Below are positions 21,052 through 31,855 of a stretch of 64,000 nucleotides of DNA, piece after piece (within the stretch, counting starts at the first letter, position 1; each line of letters starts with the position of its first letter). The position numbers and the translations under genes are program-made. The DNA lies in the NCBI GenBank assembly GCA_002989075.1, contig PSQN01000002.1:574097-638096 (forward strand), written 5' to 3'. The notes under the pieces are model-generated. The model was not told the DNA's origin and made no database searches. It was given only the letters and a program-made list of their open reading frames with translations. Source of the DNA: Arthonia radiata (Eukaryota > Ascomycota > Arthoniomycetes > Arthoniales > Arthoniaceae).

Positions 21052-22102
21052 GCCGTCCGTCATTGAAGCGAGCAGTTCGCTTGTTACGGGCGTGGGCACG
21101 CAGCGCATCAGAAGAGCGACGCGCGGTCGGGCGGCGCACGCTGCGTATGCATTCAAGCGCCATCATACAGCTTTGGAAGAAGATGACACATCGCAGTAGC
21201 CAGTCAAGCTAAAGCTAGGCACGGGGTATAATCGAGCTATACGTGGAGGATAAGGCAGAAGGGAATCGACCAACCGCTCCATCAGTATCATTGTGCCAAG
21301 AGTCGCATCGAAACAGCCTCTATGCTCGAAAACGAGTTCCGAGATCGCCACGAAACGTATAATGAGCGACGTGAGCTCGAGCACGCTCACCTATCTAACG
21401 AATACAACCAAACTCTTCACAAGTAGTGCTCCAACATATTTTCCGCCGGCAAAGTCCTCAGTCGCCACACAGCTGAAGACAGATATCAGGGAAGGCGATG
21501 AGCATCACCATGTGCAGTAGCGACCGCAGAAATTTGTCCCAGACTGCGGCGGCAAGTCCACTGAAGCTCGACTCAAACGCTTAAGGATCTGATCCAGCTC
21601 TTGCGTTTCGCGCTCGCTGGACACACTGGCGTGCCGCTTTGTGTCCGATACAATGGGTGCGTCACTTCGAAGCGGGTCCTGCGCGCTACGCTTTTGTTGG
21701 TGGGCCTTGGATGCTGAAGAAGGTGGGTTTCGAGACGAGTCTGCCATGCTGCAGTACGTGAAGCACGGGAACGGGGAATGCGCCACGCGAGGACTTGAAT
21801 TCAGTGATGAGATGATGGGAGAGCCGAGACGGTTTGGGGCGGGTGTGAGAACATCAAGATGCATTTTATATTGCTAGGGCCAGGCACTGGTTCTGACGCT
21901 CGACGCATGCACGGCAAAGGTTTCCTGTTGTGACATACATTTCGAATTTGACGAAGACGCATATCTGAGGACATTACGTTACCGCGTCAAGGGCCATCTG
22001 TACGGCCTTACTTTATGTTTCATAAACCGTCCAACGCATCGCTAGACTGTACAAGACTCCCTAGTCAAACACCAATTCCAGTTTCCCACAATCTCCAGTG
22101 TG
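21052..22102. other. Intergenic between convergent genes
   Basis: About 1 kb between the stops of the Wdr70-like gene and the NIPA-like gene. Apart from one possible small ORF on the minus strand (21505-21747) I see nothing. Confidence 0.45.
21505..21747 (-). CDS. Possible small hypothetical protein
   Basis: 80 codons starting MADSSRNPP and ending FCGRYCTW. It is hydrophilic, rich in Ser, Arg and Gln, with a short helix ETQELDQILKRLSRAS near the C terminus. I recognise no family. A weak donor (GTCGCT) near the end could splice to a further short exon. It may simply be chance. Confidence 0.25.
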   Translation of the reverse strand: MADSSRNPPSSASKAHQQKRSAQDPLRSDAPIVSDTKRHASVSSERETQELDQILKRLSRASVDLPPQSGTNFCGRYCTW

Positions 22103-24109
22103 CTATCGTCCCTCAACACGATCCATCACCTCAACCGTCGCGCCCCGTCCCACTCGCGGCCGTTCATCCACCACGGCCTCAACACCGCTCCTACTCCCTC
22201 GCTCCTCGCTCCTACTTCCCTCACTCCCTCCCACCCTCTGCAAGCCCTCACTACCACCCCTTCGACTCTCACTCCCACCACCCCTCGCCCTCCTCCCACT
22301 CCCACTCCCACTCCCACTCACATCGACCCCAGCATTCTCCCCAAATGCAACACTATTCCTCTTCTCCACCCCCCGCACACTTCCCGTCCTTGCCAACCTG
22401 CCCCTCTGATCCGCCACCACCACGCTCAACCCCGAGCTCAACGGCGTCGTCAAAGGGCTAAAACTACTCGGCGCAAACAGCGTGCTCAAACTCGTTCTTG
22501 ACGTCAGATTCTTCCGCTTCTGCCCGGTGGGCGTCTGCGCCTCTGACCCTGCATTATCACTCAGTCGTACGGGTGAACTCGAATCACCGAACATCTGCGT
22601 CTCGCTCTGACGCGGCACCGCGCTCGTGGACGCGCGTTGTTGGCCTTTTCCGGGGCGCGTGGGCGTGGAGAGCTGTGATGACGAGCCTGAGGGCTGGGAC
22701 ATGGCGCTGACGAAGGAGTTTGTCGAAAAGTCCGTGTCCGGTTGCGAGAGGGAGGTTTGACGCTTGGGCGTGACGGGGGGCGTCTCGTCGTCGACGAGGG
22801 AGATGCGTTGTTCTTCGTCGTCTTTGGCTGCTAACCTGTACCCGCCGTCACCGGTACCGTCGTCTCTATCGCCGTCGCGCTGCCCGGAGGTCAACAACCA
22901 CACGCCGAGGAAGGTGAGACCGCAGCCGCCTACGAATTTGCCCGCTTGCTCCGCGGTCGCGCTCTCGAAGTCTCGGTAGAGCACCGCGGAGCCGACGATG
23001 ACGAAGATGGTGAACATGACGAACTGCGTGGGGATCACACGCGTGGAGTCGAAGTGCTGGAGCGCGCGGTTCACGTATTTGATTTGCAGGATGGCGGTGC
23101 CGGCGAGAATGGCGACGAGCGCGTAGGTGATGGGGAAGGTGAGGGTGTGCCAGAGCTGGTAGGAGAGGAGGGAGGCGATTCCCTTCGTACTTAAAGCTGT
23201 GTAGCCGCCGAAGAGGCCGACAAGGCCGAGGTCGATGAGGATGCTTTTGCCGCCGTAGCGGTTTGAGAGGGCCATGAGGATTGCGATGGCTAAGAGGGTG
23301 ATCCCGAAGTAGACGAGGAATTCCCACCGCTTGACGAGCAACCAGATTTCGTCGGGGCCCAGCTTGGGGTTGCTACCTTGGGCGCTGAGTACGATTGTCA
23401 CGGTGCCGCCGACCGCGACGATGACGCCGGCGAGGTCGCGTTTCCGGAACTTCTCGTGCAGGAAGAGCGGGGCGATGAGGCAGTTTGAGATGAGCGCAAC
23501 CACGCCGAGAGGACTGACGATGGAGGCGGGCGCGAACCCGTACGCAAGGAAGTTGCCTGCCTCGCCAGTCACCATAAGCGTTATACCGAGCCACCAGAGC
23601 GGCGAGCGGAGGTAGGATTTGCGGGGTTTGTCTTCAGCACCATCCTCTTCGTCGTGCTCACTCTCGTCGTGTTTCGAGTCGGTCGCATCTTTACTATTCG
23701 TACTAGAAGCACCAGTGCCTTGCCGCGACCTCAGCTTTGGGATCAGCGCATCCTCTTCATCGGCGTCCTCCTCTGAGTGTATACTCCCCGCGACCTTATT
23801 CTTACGCGCACGATCTTCCGCAATGCGATTCTGGATGGAACCGTAGCTACCGGTGTCCGCTCGGCCTTTGTTCTCGAGCCCGTCGTCGGAATTGTGCTGC
23901 TCGCGCTCCAGTCGAACATGTGCGTACCGCTGTGTATTGAGCGCAAATGAGATGAGGACGTTGCCGACGATGGCGGTGACAATACCAATGATTGGAGACC
24001 AACCACCAGCGACGGAGTCGTCGTCTGAGTTTTGAGTTATGGGGAGGAGGGAGAATGGGATGGTGGAGGCGTTGAAGGGTATGGTAGGCTCAAGGGCGGG
24101 GATGATCAT
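22103..24109 (-). CDS. NIPA-like magnesium transporter (DUF803)
   Basis: Single exon, 668 residues. The first span (about 38-60, GIVTAIVGNVLISFALNTQR) is followed by an acidic cytosolic loop of about 120 residues. Then come about eight spans between residues 170 and 420, containing GEAGNFLAYGFAPASIVSPL and PLFLHEKFRKRDLAG, the core motif of NIPA/DUF803 proteins. Members of this family transport magnesium in plasma or endosomal membranes. The last 250 residues are a low-complexity Ser/Thr/Gly/Arg tail, including a Gly-Ser run encoded by a CACTCC microsatellite at about 22290-22320. The tail is not part of the family core. Confidence 0.85.
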   Translation of the reverse strand: MIIPALEPTIPFNASTIPFSLLPITQNSDDDSVAGGWSPIIGIVTAIVGNVLISFALNTQRYAHVRLEREQHNSDDGLENKGRADTGSYGSIQNRIAEDRARKNKVAGSIHSEEDADEEDALIPKLRSRQGTGASSTNSKDATDSKHDESEHDEEDGAEDKPRKSYLRSPLWWLGITLMVTGEAGNFLAYGFAPASIVSPLGVVALISNCLIAPLFLHEKFRKRDLAGVIVAVGGTVTIVLSAQGSNPKLGPDEIWLLVKRWEFLVYFGITLLAIAILMALSNRYGGKSILIDLGLVGLFGGYTALSTKGIASLLSYQLWHTLTFPITYALVAILAGTAILQIKYVNRALQHFDSTRVIPTQFVMFTIFVIVGSAVLYRDFESATAEQAGKFVGGCGLTFLGVWLLTSGQRDGDRDDGTGDGGYRLAAKDDEEQRISLVDDETPPVTPKRQTSLSQPDTDFSTNSFVSAMSQPSGSSSQLSTPTRPGKGQQRASTSAVPRQSETQMFGDSSSPVRLSDNAGSEAQTPTGQKRKNLTSRTSLSTLFAPSSFSPLTTPLSSGLSVVVADQRGRLARTGSVRGVEKRNSVAFGENAGVDVSGSGSGSGRRARGGGSESRRGGSEGLQRVGGSEGSRSEERGSRSGVEAVVDERPRVGRGATVEVMDRVEGR

Positions 24110-24760
24110 GTTGGCGGCGTGTAGGTGAGCAGTGGCGGGTTGCGTTTAGTCTGACTGCATATTGTGAGAGACTGCGGCAGGAATCATGCGGCTCTGAGAG
24201 AAGTCGCTAGATATTTCAAGGCTATCAAAGGCAGCTGGCGGCCTGTTGCGCAGATGTACGATTCACAGACGAGTGGTGAGCAACGCGACAAGTGTGATGC
24301 AAGAGGGCGCGTCCGTGCACTGAGCTAGATTTGGCATGTGATACAGAGACGAGACAATATATCAGAATGGTTGTTGTATGAGCAGAAAGGAAAAGCAACC
24401 TATTCGGGATCAGATTTCATTGTGATGCATTTTGTTTGTCCTGTTGTCTGTAGTTCATGGGTATTTACATCATGCAGGTGGAGGTAAAGTCGTCCACCCA
24501 CCCAAGCATCACATTAACGCAGAGCTCGTCATGCCTTCGAAGCCACTGCCGGCCCATGATCTATGCATTTCGCTGTCTGCTGGGCTCATTTTCAAACTTC
24601 GTCTCTCCCATAACGCCTTTCAATCATTTCCCGGATCCTCACTTTCGTCTAGGTCAAAACAACGCCATGCAATGCTGCGCCATGCTGGTAGTCAATCGAG
24701 GTCGAAGTCATATCTGAGGAATGCGCCATCTGATGCGGTGTTGAGAATGTGTAAGTGCGA
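24110..24760. other. Intergenic, no gene seen
   Basis: About 650 bp between two minus-strand genes: the NIPA promoter and the Flx1 3' region. A small plus-strand ORF at 24432-24803 overlaps the Flx1 last exon and looks like chance. Confidence 0.45.
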
Positions 24761-26081
24761 TCATGACTTCGCAGAGTCTTTTCCGCTTGTTTCTTGCTCG
24801 TAGAAGGTGGGTAGGTATCGTTTCGTGTTTTCGTAGACAATGAATGTCACACAGGTCGAGGGCAGCACGCGAACAATGTTCGGACCCAGCCTGCGCCACA
24901 TCGTTACTCACACCCCTTTGACATTGCATGGTCGCAAGATGACAGAGGAGGAGGGACGGAGACGAGGCGCTCGAAGGAGAAAGAAAACGCAACTTACCCT
25001 TTGTAGAAGCCCGCCAATCGCTCCCGATGCCAGACCTGCCTCACCACGTCCATCGCTCCTTTATACATTAGATGCGCATCATAGGTCTGCAGTCGCGCTC
25101 TGACAACCTGATACGGATAGGTGATAGTGCCGGCAAAGATCTTGCTGAGCGCGCTCAGAGTCAAAAAGTCCCAATTGCCCAACTCCACGTTCTTACGCTT
25201 CTTCTCGACGGTACCGAGCGGTCCATCATGTGGAGCTGTCAAACCTGAGGCAGCATTAGCAGAAGCGCCCGGAGTCTGAAACCGTAATGGCGGCATACTG
25301 CTCCTGTCATCAAATTCGCCCTGCTTGGCCAATATCTGATTGGAGCGCCAGATCTTGAGCTTCTCGTATGCCATGAACTGTATTGCACCATGCGACACGC
25401 CAATCATGGAGGGGATCAGACCCCGCCAGAAGCCCCGTATACCTTCGTTCTTGTAAATCATCTTGGTGCCATGAAAGATCGATGAGTAGGCGCCCGGTGC
25501 GTTGCGACCAGTTGACAGCATGCGCGTCTTGATGACCCAGATAGGATTCGTGAAAACATTGGTGAAGATGCCAGAGATGCCAGATGCCATGAAGTAGTCG
25601 ATAGACTGTAATTGCTGACCAGACCCCCGATAGGCTTGCACCGCGTCTTTGATCTTGCCATACCTGCTTCAGTCAACATCTTACGCTCTACGTTTCCCTT
25701 CGACGACACGTTTCTTGGAGGGCGAAGCATACCACATGAAATAGAGCGCCCAGCTAACACTATTGCCGATGAGATTGGGTGTGAGACCACGATAGAACCC
25801 TGCTGCTACACCTTCCGACTTCGCAATATCTTTAAGCAACTTCAAAGAGCCACCAACTTGCGCCTTGCCCTCAAGATCAACTGCGCCAACGTCAACGCAC
25901 TTGAAAAGGCCAGCTCTCAGCTGGTGAACGCACCTTGCAGCCGAGTCTTAACGACATCGAAGGGATGTACAGCGAGCGTAGAGACTATTCCAGCCGAGAA
26001 GCCGGCGACGGCCTCTATTAGGGAAGGTGGAACATTGTGGTTGGTGGTCTTGCCTTCGATGGGCGGGTAGACACGAGGCAT
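24761..26081 (-). CDS. flx1: Mitochondrial carrier, Flx1/SLC25A32 type (FAD/folate)
   Basis: Four exons (25934-26081, 25733-25880, 24998-25663, 24761-24890) give 363 residues. All three carrier repeats are visible: HPFDVVKTRLQ, NPIWVIKTRM and YPYQVVRARLQ. The Trp in PIW and the PYQVVRARLQ form of the third signature are typical of the Flx1/folate carrier subfamily in the inner mitochondrial membrane, which exchanges FAD or folates. An insertion of about 50 residues separates spans 4 and 5 (RFQTPGASANAASG and a basic run), longer than in yeast. The last exon encodes GLGPNIVRVLPSTCVTFIVY. It is head to head with the DUF2015 gene. Confidence 0.88.
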
Positions 26082-26668
26082 GCCAGACGTGCGACGGAGA
26101 ACAATTAGTTGTCTTGAACCATTTGAGAGTCGCGCGAGCGCATACTCTGAGCTAGGGCGCCATCAAGACCGTTGCGTGTATCGAGACACGCCAGAAGGCA
26201 GGCGAAGGGGGATTTGGAGTTTCGCAGCTGAGTCGCAGTGGACATGAGATGAAGAGCTGTGCTTGGAAATCGCGACCCAGGAACGGCCCGCGGACCAGTT
26301 GGCCCCGAGGTGCCGGTCTTGAGTAACGTGATGGCTACCGCGGTTTGTTTCTGCATTCATTTCTGTGCCACAATAATGCCCAGGCAGAAATGTACTTCGA
26401 ACAGCTTCAAACCACCTCTTCTCTCCCGCACTTCATGAATCCGGCAGACAATCAGTGTTGACGGGCCCCAAGGGTTCCGTTTCACCTATTTCAACCTCAC
26501 ACCTAGTGACTACTAATACCAATTGACACCTCCCAACTCTCATACTCTTGCTTTGACGCCTCGGCGCAAAGAAACGCGCGTAAGCCGGACGGGACGCTGC
26601 AAGCCTCTATCCAAGGCGCCCAAACTTCTATAGACTACGAAACTCAGAGACTACCCATCCAACTCGTC
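26082..26668. promoter_or_regulatory. Divergent promoter of Flx1 and DUF2015 gene
   Basis: 587 bp between two ATGs. An 83-codon minus-strand ORF (26105-26356) lies inside but shows no recognisable features; I treat it as leader sequence. Confidence 0.45.
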
Positions 26669-27159
26669 ATGGGGTACCTGTTGTACAGCCTCACCCTCAC
26701 CGGCTTCGTCGTCGTCACACGTACGTCCGTTCCGCCCTTCTTTACCCCCCTCCACCCGGTCCCCACCACCCTCCCCATCCAACAAGTTCACTCCACTAAC
26801 AACCCATAACAGTACTCTACCTCACCCGCGCAACCTGGACGCACCATCTCCCCCACAACCCGCTCCCCTACCCTCTCAACTTCCGCTACGCACCCCTCTC
26901 GCCGTCCTCCGAATCCTTCACCGACGACATCCGCTCCGGCTTCTCCTCGAACTCCTTCTCCCTGGCTGGGAACGTCGAAGCTGGCGACTCCCGGGCTGGT
27001 CTGGATGATGCCGCAAAGAAAGAAATCAGGCAGATCATGAAGCGGAAGGGCGTGGGCTTTGATGAGGCACGTAGGCAGGTGGTGCAGGAGCGATTTAGGA
27101 GGGAGGGTATCGGTCCGGATGGACGGCCGAGGGATCCGAAATTTGTGAGTTTTAGTTGA
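26669..27159 (+). CDS. DUF2015 family small membrane protein
   Basis: Two exons, 26669-26720 and 26813-27159, joined AC|TA into 132 residues. An N-terminal span (LLYSLTLTGFVVVTLLYL) crosses the splice junction. The C-terminal half has the conserved DUF2015 pattern: AAKKEIRQIMKRKGVGFDEA, then a RR..V.ERF segment, then GIGPDGRPRDPKFVSF. The family is fungal and its function is unknown. One span and a basic soluble tail suggest an organelle-membrane anchor. Sense strand is C-rich in the first half and G-rich in the second. Confidence 0.85.
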
Positions 27160-27643
27160 AAGGGTTTGGAAGAATGCAGAGAGAACGAGGAGAAGGCGAG
27201 GCGCGATGGAAGCACGAGAATGCACAGTCAACGTGAAGTTACCAGTACAGTATTGTTATCAAGCATTGGGCGTGCGGCGTTGGGGATATGAAAACGATTT
27301 GAGATATACCCGTGACCGGGGCGTTGAAGAGTAACATTTAATTTTATTGCCGCATCAGGCCGTGCACAGCTCTGGGAATAATGATTCTACCCCCTTGTAG
27401 CAATCCTGATCATTCTCATCTCCGTCTATCTTACATGGGCCTCGTTGGTCTGTACTCAGTGCGACGGAGGGGCCTAGTCACGCGGACTAGTCGGTCTCAC
27501 CGTTCTCCTGGCGTCGTACCGATCGTACATCGTCTCTTCATGTGGAGCTGCTCCCTGCCAACCGACAAGAGCCGCAGTCCTATCCAAGGATAAGGTGCCG
27601 AGGAGGGCAGCACCAGTGGTCAATGGGAAGACCCTCGCAGATT
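27160..27643. other. Convergent intergenic region
   Basis: About 480 bp between the DUF2015 and SF3B4 stops. I see no gene. Confidence 0.4.
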
Positions 27644-28720
27644 TTATCTACGTCCGTATTGCTGCTGTTGACCTTGAAAGCCAGGAGGCGGCGCGAAAGT
27701 TGGCGGGAATCCAGCTGGTGGTCCACCAGGTGGTGGAGGGAAACCTTGGGGAGGGAAGCCCATCGGTGGCGGCGGTCCGGGAGGTGCACCAAAACCTTGT
27801 GGAGGCAGTTGTGGTGGTCCGTGGCCAGGCTGAGAAGGGCCACCGTAGCCAGCGTTGCCTTGCGGTGGGCGAGGAGGAAGACCAGAAGGAGGGCCAGCAA
27901 GAGGTTGGCTTTGCGGGAAACTCGGCGGTCGATGCATGTGTCCGTTCGGTGCGCCGGCGGGTGGGCCTGCGGGTGGTCCACCATAACCTTGTGGTGCGCC
28001 GTTTGCGCCTGTCGCGAACGAGGCGTTTCCGTTGACCATAGCTGCTGGACCTGATGGGGCGCCGCCTGAGATCTGAGGAGGGAGCGGTTGGATAGTGGGC
28101 TGGACATTGTGACGCTTCGCTTGTGCGGCAAGCTCTCGCTCTGCATGGTCCCCGTGGCGCTCACCTTTGCCATCTTTCTTGTATGCGTATTGGACGGTGA
28201 CTTCCTTGTTCATCATATACTGGCCGTTCATTCGCTCGATCGCCTGGTCGGAAGCTTCAAAGTCCGCGAACGACAGGAAGCCGTATCCTTTGCTGAGATT
28301 ATGATCATCGCGTGCAACCTTAGGCGCCGTGACCAGCGCGCCGAATCTTCCAAACGTGTCGTACAGCGCCCGCTCGTCCACCATTGGATCCAGGTTCCCA
28401 ACGAAGAGTTCCGCACCGACTTCGATCGTCTTCTGTTTATCCGCGCTCGCTTTGTTTACTCTGATAGGTTTACCATAGAGCCTAATCTGGTTCATGATTC
28501 GGGCGGCATAATCGGCGTCCTCCTCTGAGATGAACTCGACGAAGCCATAGCCCTGGTGTGTCTGGGTGACGCGGTCTTTGGGGAGGTGAACGTTGATGAT
28601 GCGCCCTGCCTGGAGCATCAGCTCCCAGACGAGGGCATCGGTGACACGCTCATCGAGGTTGCCAACGTAGACGGTGGCTTCCTTGTCCTGTTCCCTGCCG
28701 TTACGACTCGTGTAAGTCAT
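27644..28720 (-). CDS. hsh49: Splicing factor 3B subunit 4 (SF3b49/Hsh49)
   Basis: Single exon, 358 residues. RRM1 (about 15-90) has RNP2 TVYVGNLD and RNP1 [11 protein letters not shown]2 (about 103-180) has ELFVGNLD and KGYGFLSF. The linker and [14 protein letters not shown] match SF3B4 closely. From residue about 215 the protein is Pro/Gly-rich with repeated [14 protein letters not shown] elements, as in homologues. It is part of the U2 snRNP SF3b complex that recognises the branch site. It diverges from TOM7. Confidence 0.93.
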   Translation of the reverse strand: MTYTSRNGREQDKEATVYVGNLDERVTDALVWELMLQAGRIINVHLPKDRVTQTHQGYGFVEFISEEDADYAARIMNQIRLYGKPIRVNKASADKQKTIEVGAELFVGNLDPMVDERALYDTFGRFGALVTAPKVARDDHNLSKGYGFLSFADFEASDQAIERMNGQYMMNKEVTVQYAYKKDGKGERHGDHAERELAAQAKRHNVQPTIQPLPPQISGGAPSGPAAMVNGNASFATGANGAPQGYGGPPAGPPAGAPNGHMHRPPSFPQSQPLAGPPSGLPPRPPQGNAGYGGPSQPGHGPPQLPPQGFGAPPGPPPPMGFPPQGFPPPPGGPPAGFPPTFAPPPGFQGQQQQYGRR

Positions 28721-29023
28721 AATTGTTGCGCTGGTGGAGAATGGCGGAGGAAGAAAAGTGCTTTTGGGGACGAAGGAGCAGGGGATTTACTGTTACTTAC
28801 CAGTGACGATTGCTAGCCATTCGGGAAGTGCTAAGAGGCGTGTTTCGAGGGCAGATTGAAAGTGAAGGTGAAGCCAACAGGCACCGATCACATGTTGAAG
28901 TGACCTAGGAAATCTTGAAGCTCGGACCATATCAGGGTTTAATCTTGGCATAACCTGCAAAGAACTTTGACGGGACCTCCTCATCTGCAAACCAGCTTTC
29001 GCACAGATAATCAAGAATTCATC
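28721..29023. promoter_or_regulatory. Divergent promoter of hsh49 and TOM7
   Basis: 303 bp between two ATGs. No further feature seen. Confidence 0.45.
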
Positions 29024-29298
29024 ATGCAGCTCTCAGAAGAATCTAAAGAGGTAGAACCTCAACGCTAGCGCGGTCTGATGAAGCACTAACAGCCCTCAGC
29101 GCATCTCCAAGATCCTCGACATCTCACGCGTCACCATCCACTATGGCTGGATACCTCTCGTCATCTATCTCGGTACACAAAGCTCACTATCAGTGGAAAT
29201 TTGCGAGGGAAACTAACTCCACAATTCCAGGATGGACGAGAAGCGAGCCACGACCTGCTCTCGTGAGGATACTATCGCCAATCCCTGGTGCAGCCTAA
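29024..29298 (+). CDS. tom7: Mitochondrial import receptor subunit Tom7
   Basis: Three tiny exons (29024-29050, 29100-29172, 29231-29298) give a 55-residue protein, the normal Tom7 size. Exon 1 reads MQLSEESKE, exon 2 [20 protein letters not shown] and the membrane-span end, exon 3 [16 protein letters not shown]. These match Tom7 along the whole length, including the single membrane span. Both introns have GT...AG ends (49 and 58 nt). Tom7 modulates assembly of the TOM complex in the outer mitochondrial membrane. No single open frame reveals this gene. It is convergent with rpa49, the two stops lying 164 bp apart. Confidence 0.93.
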
Positions 29299-29462
29299 GC
29301 ACTTCGAACGATCGCGCATAAGACGCGGAAACACTCTGTACATTTAGCAAGCCTGGAGTCAAAGCGTCGCGATCAACGAATCCACTCAAGAAAATCATAA
29401 GACAACGGAGAACAGGTGCCGCTTGCCGAAATGTCCGCATCGATAGTGTACATATCATCCGG

Positions 29463-30767
29463 TTATCGCCGCCTACTCGGTATAGCACGCGGCTTTGGAA
29501 ACTCTAGAGGTGTCTTCAACTTCGCAATTCCATGAACACTGGCTTCCGCTTTCGATAAATTCACCCGCCCTCTTTGCTCTTCTGTCAGTGGCTTGACTTT
29601 CGCTCCCACCTCCGCGAAGTACTTGTTCATCTCTGGAGCTTTTAGTCCAAGATCTTCTCGTATATCAAGGATATCGGTCTCGAACCCGTCCAAAATCAGT
29701 GTCAAGACCGCCACCGTCGTTCGAACCAGGTCCACATGCCATGGTGTGAACTTTCCGTTGTTGGTGAAGCGATCAATAAGCTTGCTAATTAAATCATCTC
29801 GCTCTCCCAAATTCTCACGCAACACCTCGCGTTTTGGAATCCGTTTTGCTGGCTTGCCCTTGAAAGTGCATTCGTTGAGGAAATTGATCAACACCACAAC
29901 ATACTTTGTGAGCTTGAGCATCTCGATGTTGTCCGCTTTGGCCAATGGTTCGATCCTTTTCGATGCGTATCGACTAGGGACTTCGACCGCATCCTCCCGC
30001 TGTGTGATAGCTTCCCACCATGGCTTCACTCTCAGTGATTGCATCATGTCTTTCCCGACCACACCGTCGACTGTGTACGCATCTTCGGGCGTCTTCGCGT
30101 CGATATTGTGCTTCGGTCTGGGCTTCGCGGCGTTCGTTTCGGCATTCATTGCCTCCATCGTGGGTGCGTTACCCACATCTTCTTCCAGCATGCTCAACAG
30201 AGCGCTCGCCGCAGAGGTTCCCTTGCCCTGCTTCTTGTCATTCGGCACTGCTCGGTTGTCCGCACCTTGCGCAATAGCTTTCTTCGCCTTCTTCGTTCCG
30301 AACTCCATTCCAAGGGCGCGGCGGGCTGCAGCGCCCGTCTCATTCTCTTCTTCTTGCGCTGTCTCCTCGTCCTTGACTGTCTTGCGCACACTGACATGCT
30401 TTGCCTGTACGAGTTGCAGCTCGTTTCGCTCGGGGTCGAAAATTCCGACATAGTGCTTCACAAGGTCTGGCGGAGCTCCTTCTTCTCGTTCTCGAGCTAT
30501 GAAGTTGAGGCTCGAGTGCTCTGATGACTGCAAAAGCAGGTCTTTTGCCTCGTCTTGTCCATCGCTCAGCTTCTGGTAAGCCTTGAACTTGATCTTTTCG
30601 GGCACAGCGAGGCCTTCGCCGCTTGCGATAATGAGACCGGGTTCTTCAGATGGCTGTCGTATGTGCGAAATCTTCACGTTGGTGCTGCTCGAGTCAACGG
30701 CTTTCTTCTTCCGCGGCTTTTCTAATTCTGGCGCATGCTTTCGCTTTTTCGTGGTAGCTTGTGACAT
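29463..30767 (-). CDS. rpa49: RNA polymerase I subunit RPA49 (A49)
   Basis: Single exon, 434 residues from the ATG at 30767. An in-frame upstream extension is hydrophobic and not family-like, so I reject it. The N-terminal part after a basic nuclear-signal region (KKRKHAPELEKPRKKKA) forms the dimerisation domain with A34.5 (HVGIFDPE-like stretch VKHYVGIFDPERNELQL). The C-terminal tandem winged-helix region has LVRTTVAVLTLILDGFETDI. A49 supports Pol I initiation and elongation on rDNA in the nucleolus. It is head to head with the promethin-like gene (230 bp). Confidence 0.9.
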   Translation of the reverse strand: MSQATTKKRKHAPELEKPRKKKAVDSSSTNVKISHIRQPSEEPGLIIASGEGLAVPEKIKFKAYQKLSDGQDEAKDLLLQSSEHSSLNFIAREREEGAPPDLVKHYVGIFDPERNELQLVQAKHVSVRKTVKDEETAQEEENETGAAARRALGMEFGTKKAKKAIAQGADNRAVPNDKKQGKGTSAASALLSMLEEDVGNAPTMEAMNAETNAAKPRPKHNIDAKTPEDAYTVDGVVGKDMMQSLRVKPWWEAITQREDAVEVPSRYASKRIEPLAKADNIEMLKLTKYVVVLINFLNECTFKGKPAKRIPKREVLRENLGERDDLISKLIDRFTNNGKFTPWHVDLVRTTVAVLTLILDGFETDILDIREDLGLKAPEMNKYFAEVGAKVKPLTEEQRGRVNLSKAEASVHGIAKLKTPLEFPKPRAIPSRRR

Positions 30768-30997
30768 CGTAAATTGCGGTTTCCTCACTTCAAAGGAAGA
30801 GCGAAAATAAAGTAGACCGACGCCGAAAATGCCAAGACTTTTCGATTCGACATAGATTCGCATGTGACAAACGAGCATTGGCACCTCAAAGTCACAAAGT
30901 TGGCAGCCGCTTGGAAGCTAGACATTCCCCAGCGTGTCTGCTTTCTCCAACAGCAATCAATCAACACAAGCTACACTTCACTCCTACATCGACAGCA
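30768..30997. promoter_or_regulatory. Divergent promoter of rpa49 and the promethin-like gene
   Basis: 230 bp separate the two ATGs. Nothing further seen. Confidence 0.4.
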
Positions 30998-31855
30998 ATG
31001 GCAACCGTCACTTCGCGCGTTCGAGACTCTGGTGTGGTGGTGAGAGACCGCTCCATGAACATCCTGGACAGCTATGTCCCACCATCCCAGCGCCAGGAGT
31101 ATTCGGACGCGGTCCGCCAGTGGTCTGAAGTCAACCCCAAGCTCGCAGTAGGACATCTTCAAAAGCTAAGACGGCATATTACACACGCTAATGAAGGTAT
31201 TAAGGCATTCGTTGCTGCTCAACTGCTACTGTCCGGGCCACCGATCTTGCTATTCCTGGCCTTTAGCTTCACTGTCTTGACCAGCACTCTACTAGTATGC
31301 TTGATCACCGCACTCACAGTCACGTTTGCCTTCACAGCATTGTGCACCGGCCTGGCAGTACTAGTTCTTATCCCGACTTTGCTGGTCAGCAGTCTCGCTG
31401 CGACCTTCCTCTTCGTGACCGGCGTGATTGGCACCGCAGCAGTCTCCAAGTTCAACAATGACCCACGTACGGAAGGCATTAGGTCTCGCACCAGAGCCAA
31501 AGCAGCCGCCGTTGGCGACCGAGTAAAGGATGTCAGCAATGGCAGCATTGACCTCAACGCCGCTGCTCAGCATTTCGCCAACAAAGCCTCCGAGACGATC
31601 CCGTATACTGCTAATGAGAGCACGAGCGACGAGCGCGCGCGAGAGTATCTGACCAAGCAGGCTCTGGGCATTCCTGACAGGTACGAAGGCGCCAATGGAG
31701 CTGGTCGTCCAACACAACAGTCCGGGAACGACTTCGACGCTATTAGCGATCGATACGTGCAGGCAGCTGCGAACCCGAGCACTGGCAACCACAGCTCTTA
31801 TTCAACGCCTGAAGATTACCGCGAAATTACCAGCAGACTTCAGCCAGTATCTTGA
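30998..31855 (+). CDS. Promethin/LDO-like membrane protein
   Basis: Single exon, 285 residues from the ATG at 30998 (MATVTSRVRD). Residues about 70-148 form four closely packed hydrophobic segments (LLLFLAFSFTVL-like, LLVCLITALTVTFAF, LAVLVLIPTLLVS, LAATFLFVTGVIGTAAV) after an amphipathic helix rich in His/Lys. This double-hairpin layout resembles promethin/LDO proteins, which bind seipin at lipid droplets in yeast and human. The C-terminal 120 residues are polar. The assignment rests on topology, not on a clear sequence signature; an unrelated ER protein is possible. Confidence 0.5.
   Translation: MATVTSRVRDSGVVVRDRSMNILDSYVPPSQRQEYSDAVRQWSEVNPKLAVGHLQKLRRHITHANEGIKAFVAAQLLLSGPPILLFLAFSFTVLTSTLLVCLITALTVTFAFTALCTGLAVLVLIPTLLVSSLAATFLFVTGVIGTAAVSKFNNDPRTEGIRSRTRAKAAAVGDRVKDVSNGSIDLNAAAQHFANKASETIPYTANESTSDERAREYLTKQALGIPDRYEGANGAGRPTQQSGNDFDAISDRYVQAAANPSTGNHSSYSTPEDYREITSRLQPVS

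Noticed and set aside
26105-26356. 83-codon minus-strand ORF upstream of flx1
   Set aside because: No motif, no splice link to flx1, inside a divergent promoter.
29593-30453. 286-codon plus-strand ORF
   Set aside because: Antisense to rpa49; Ser/Ala/Phe-rich shadow sequence.
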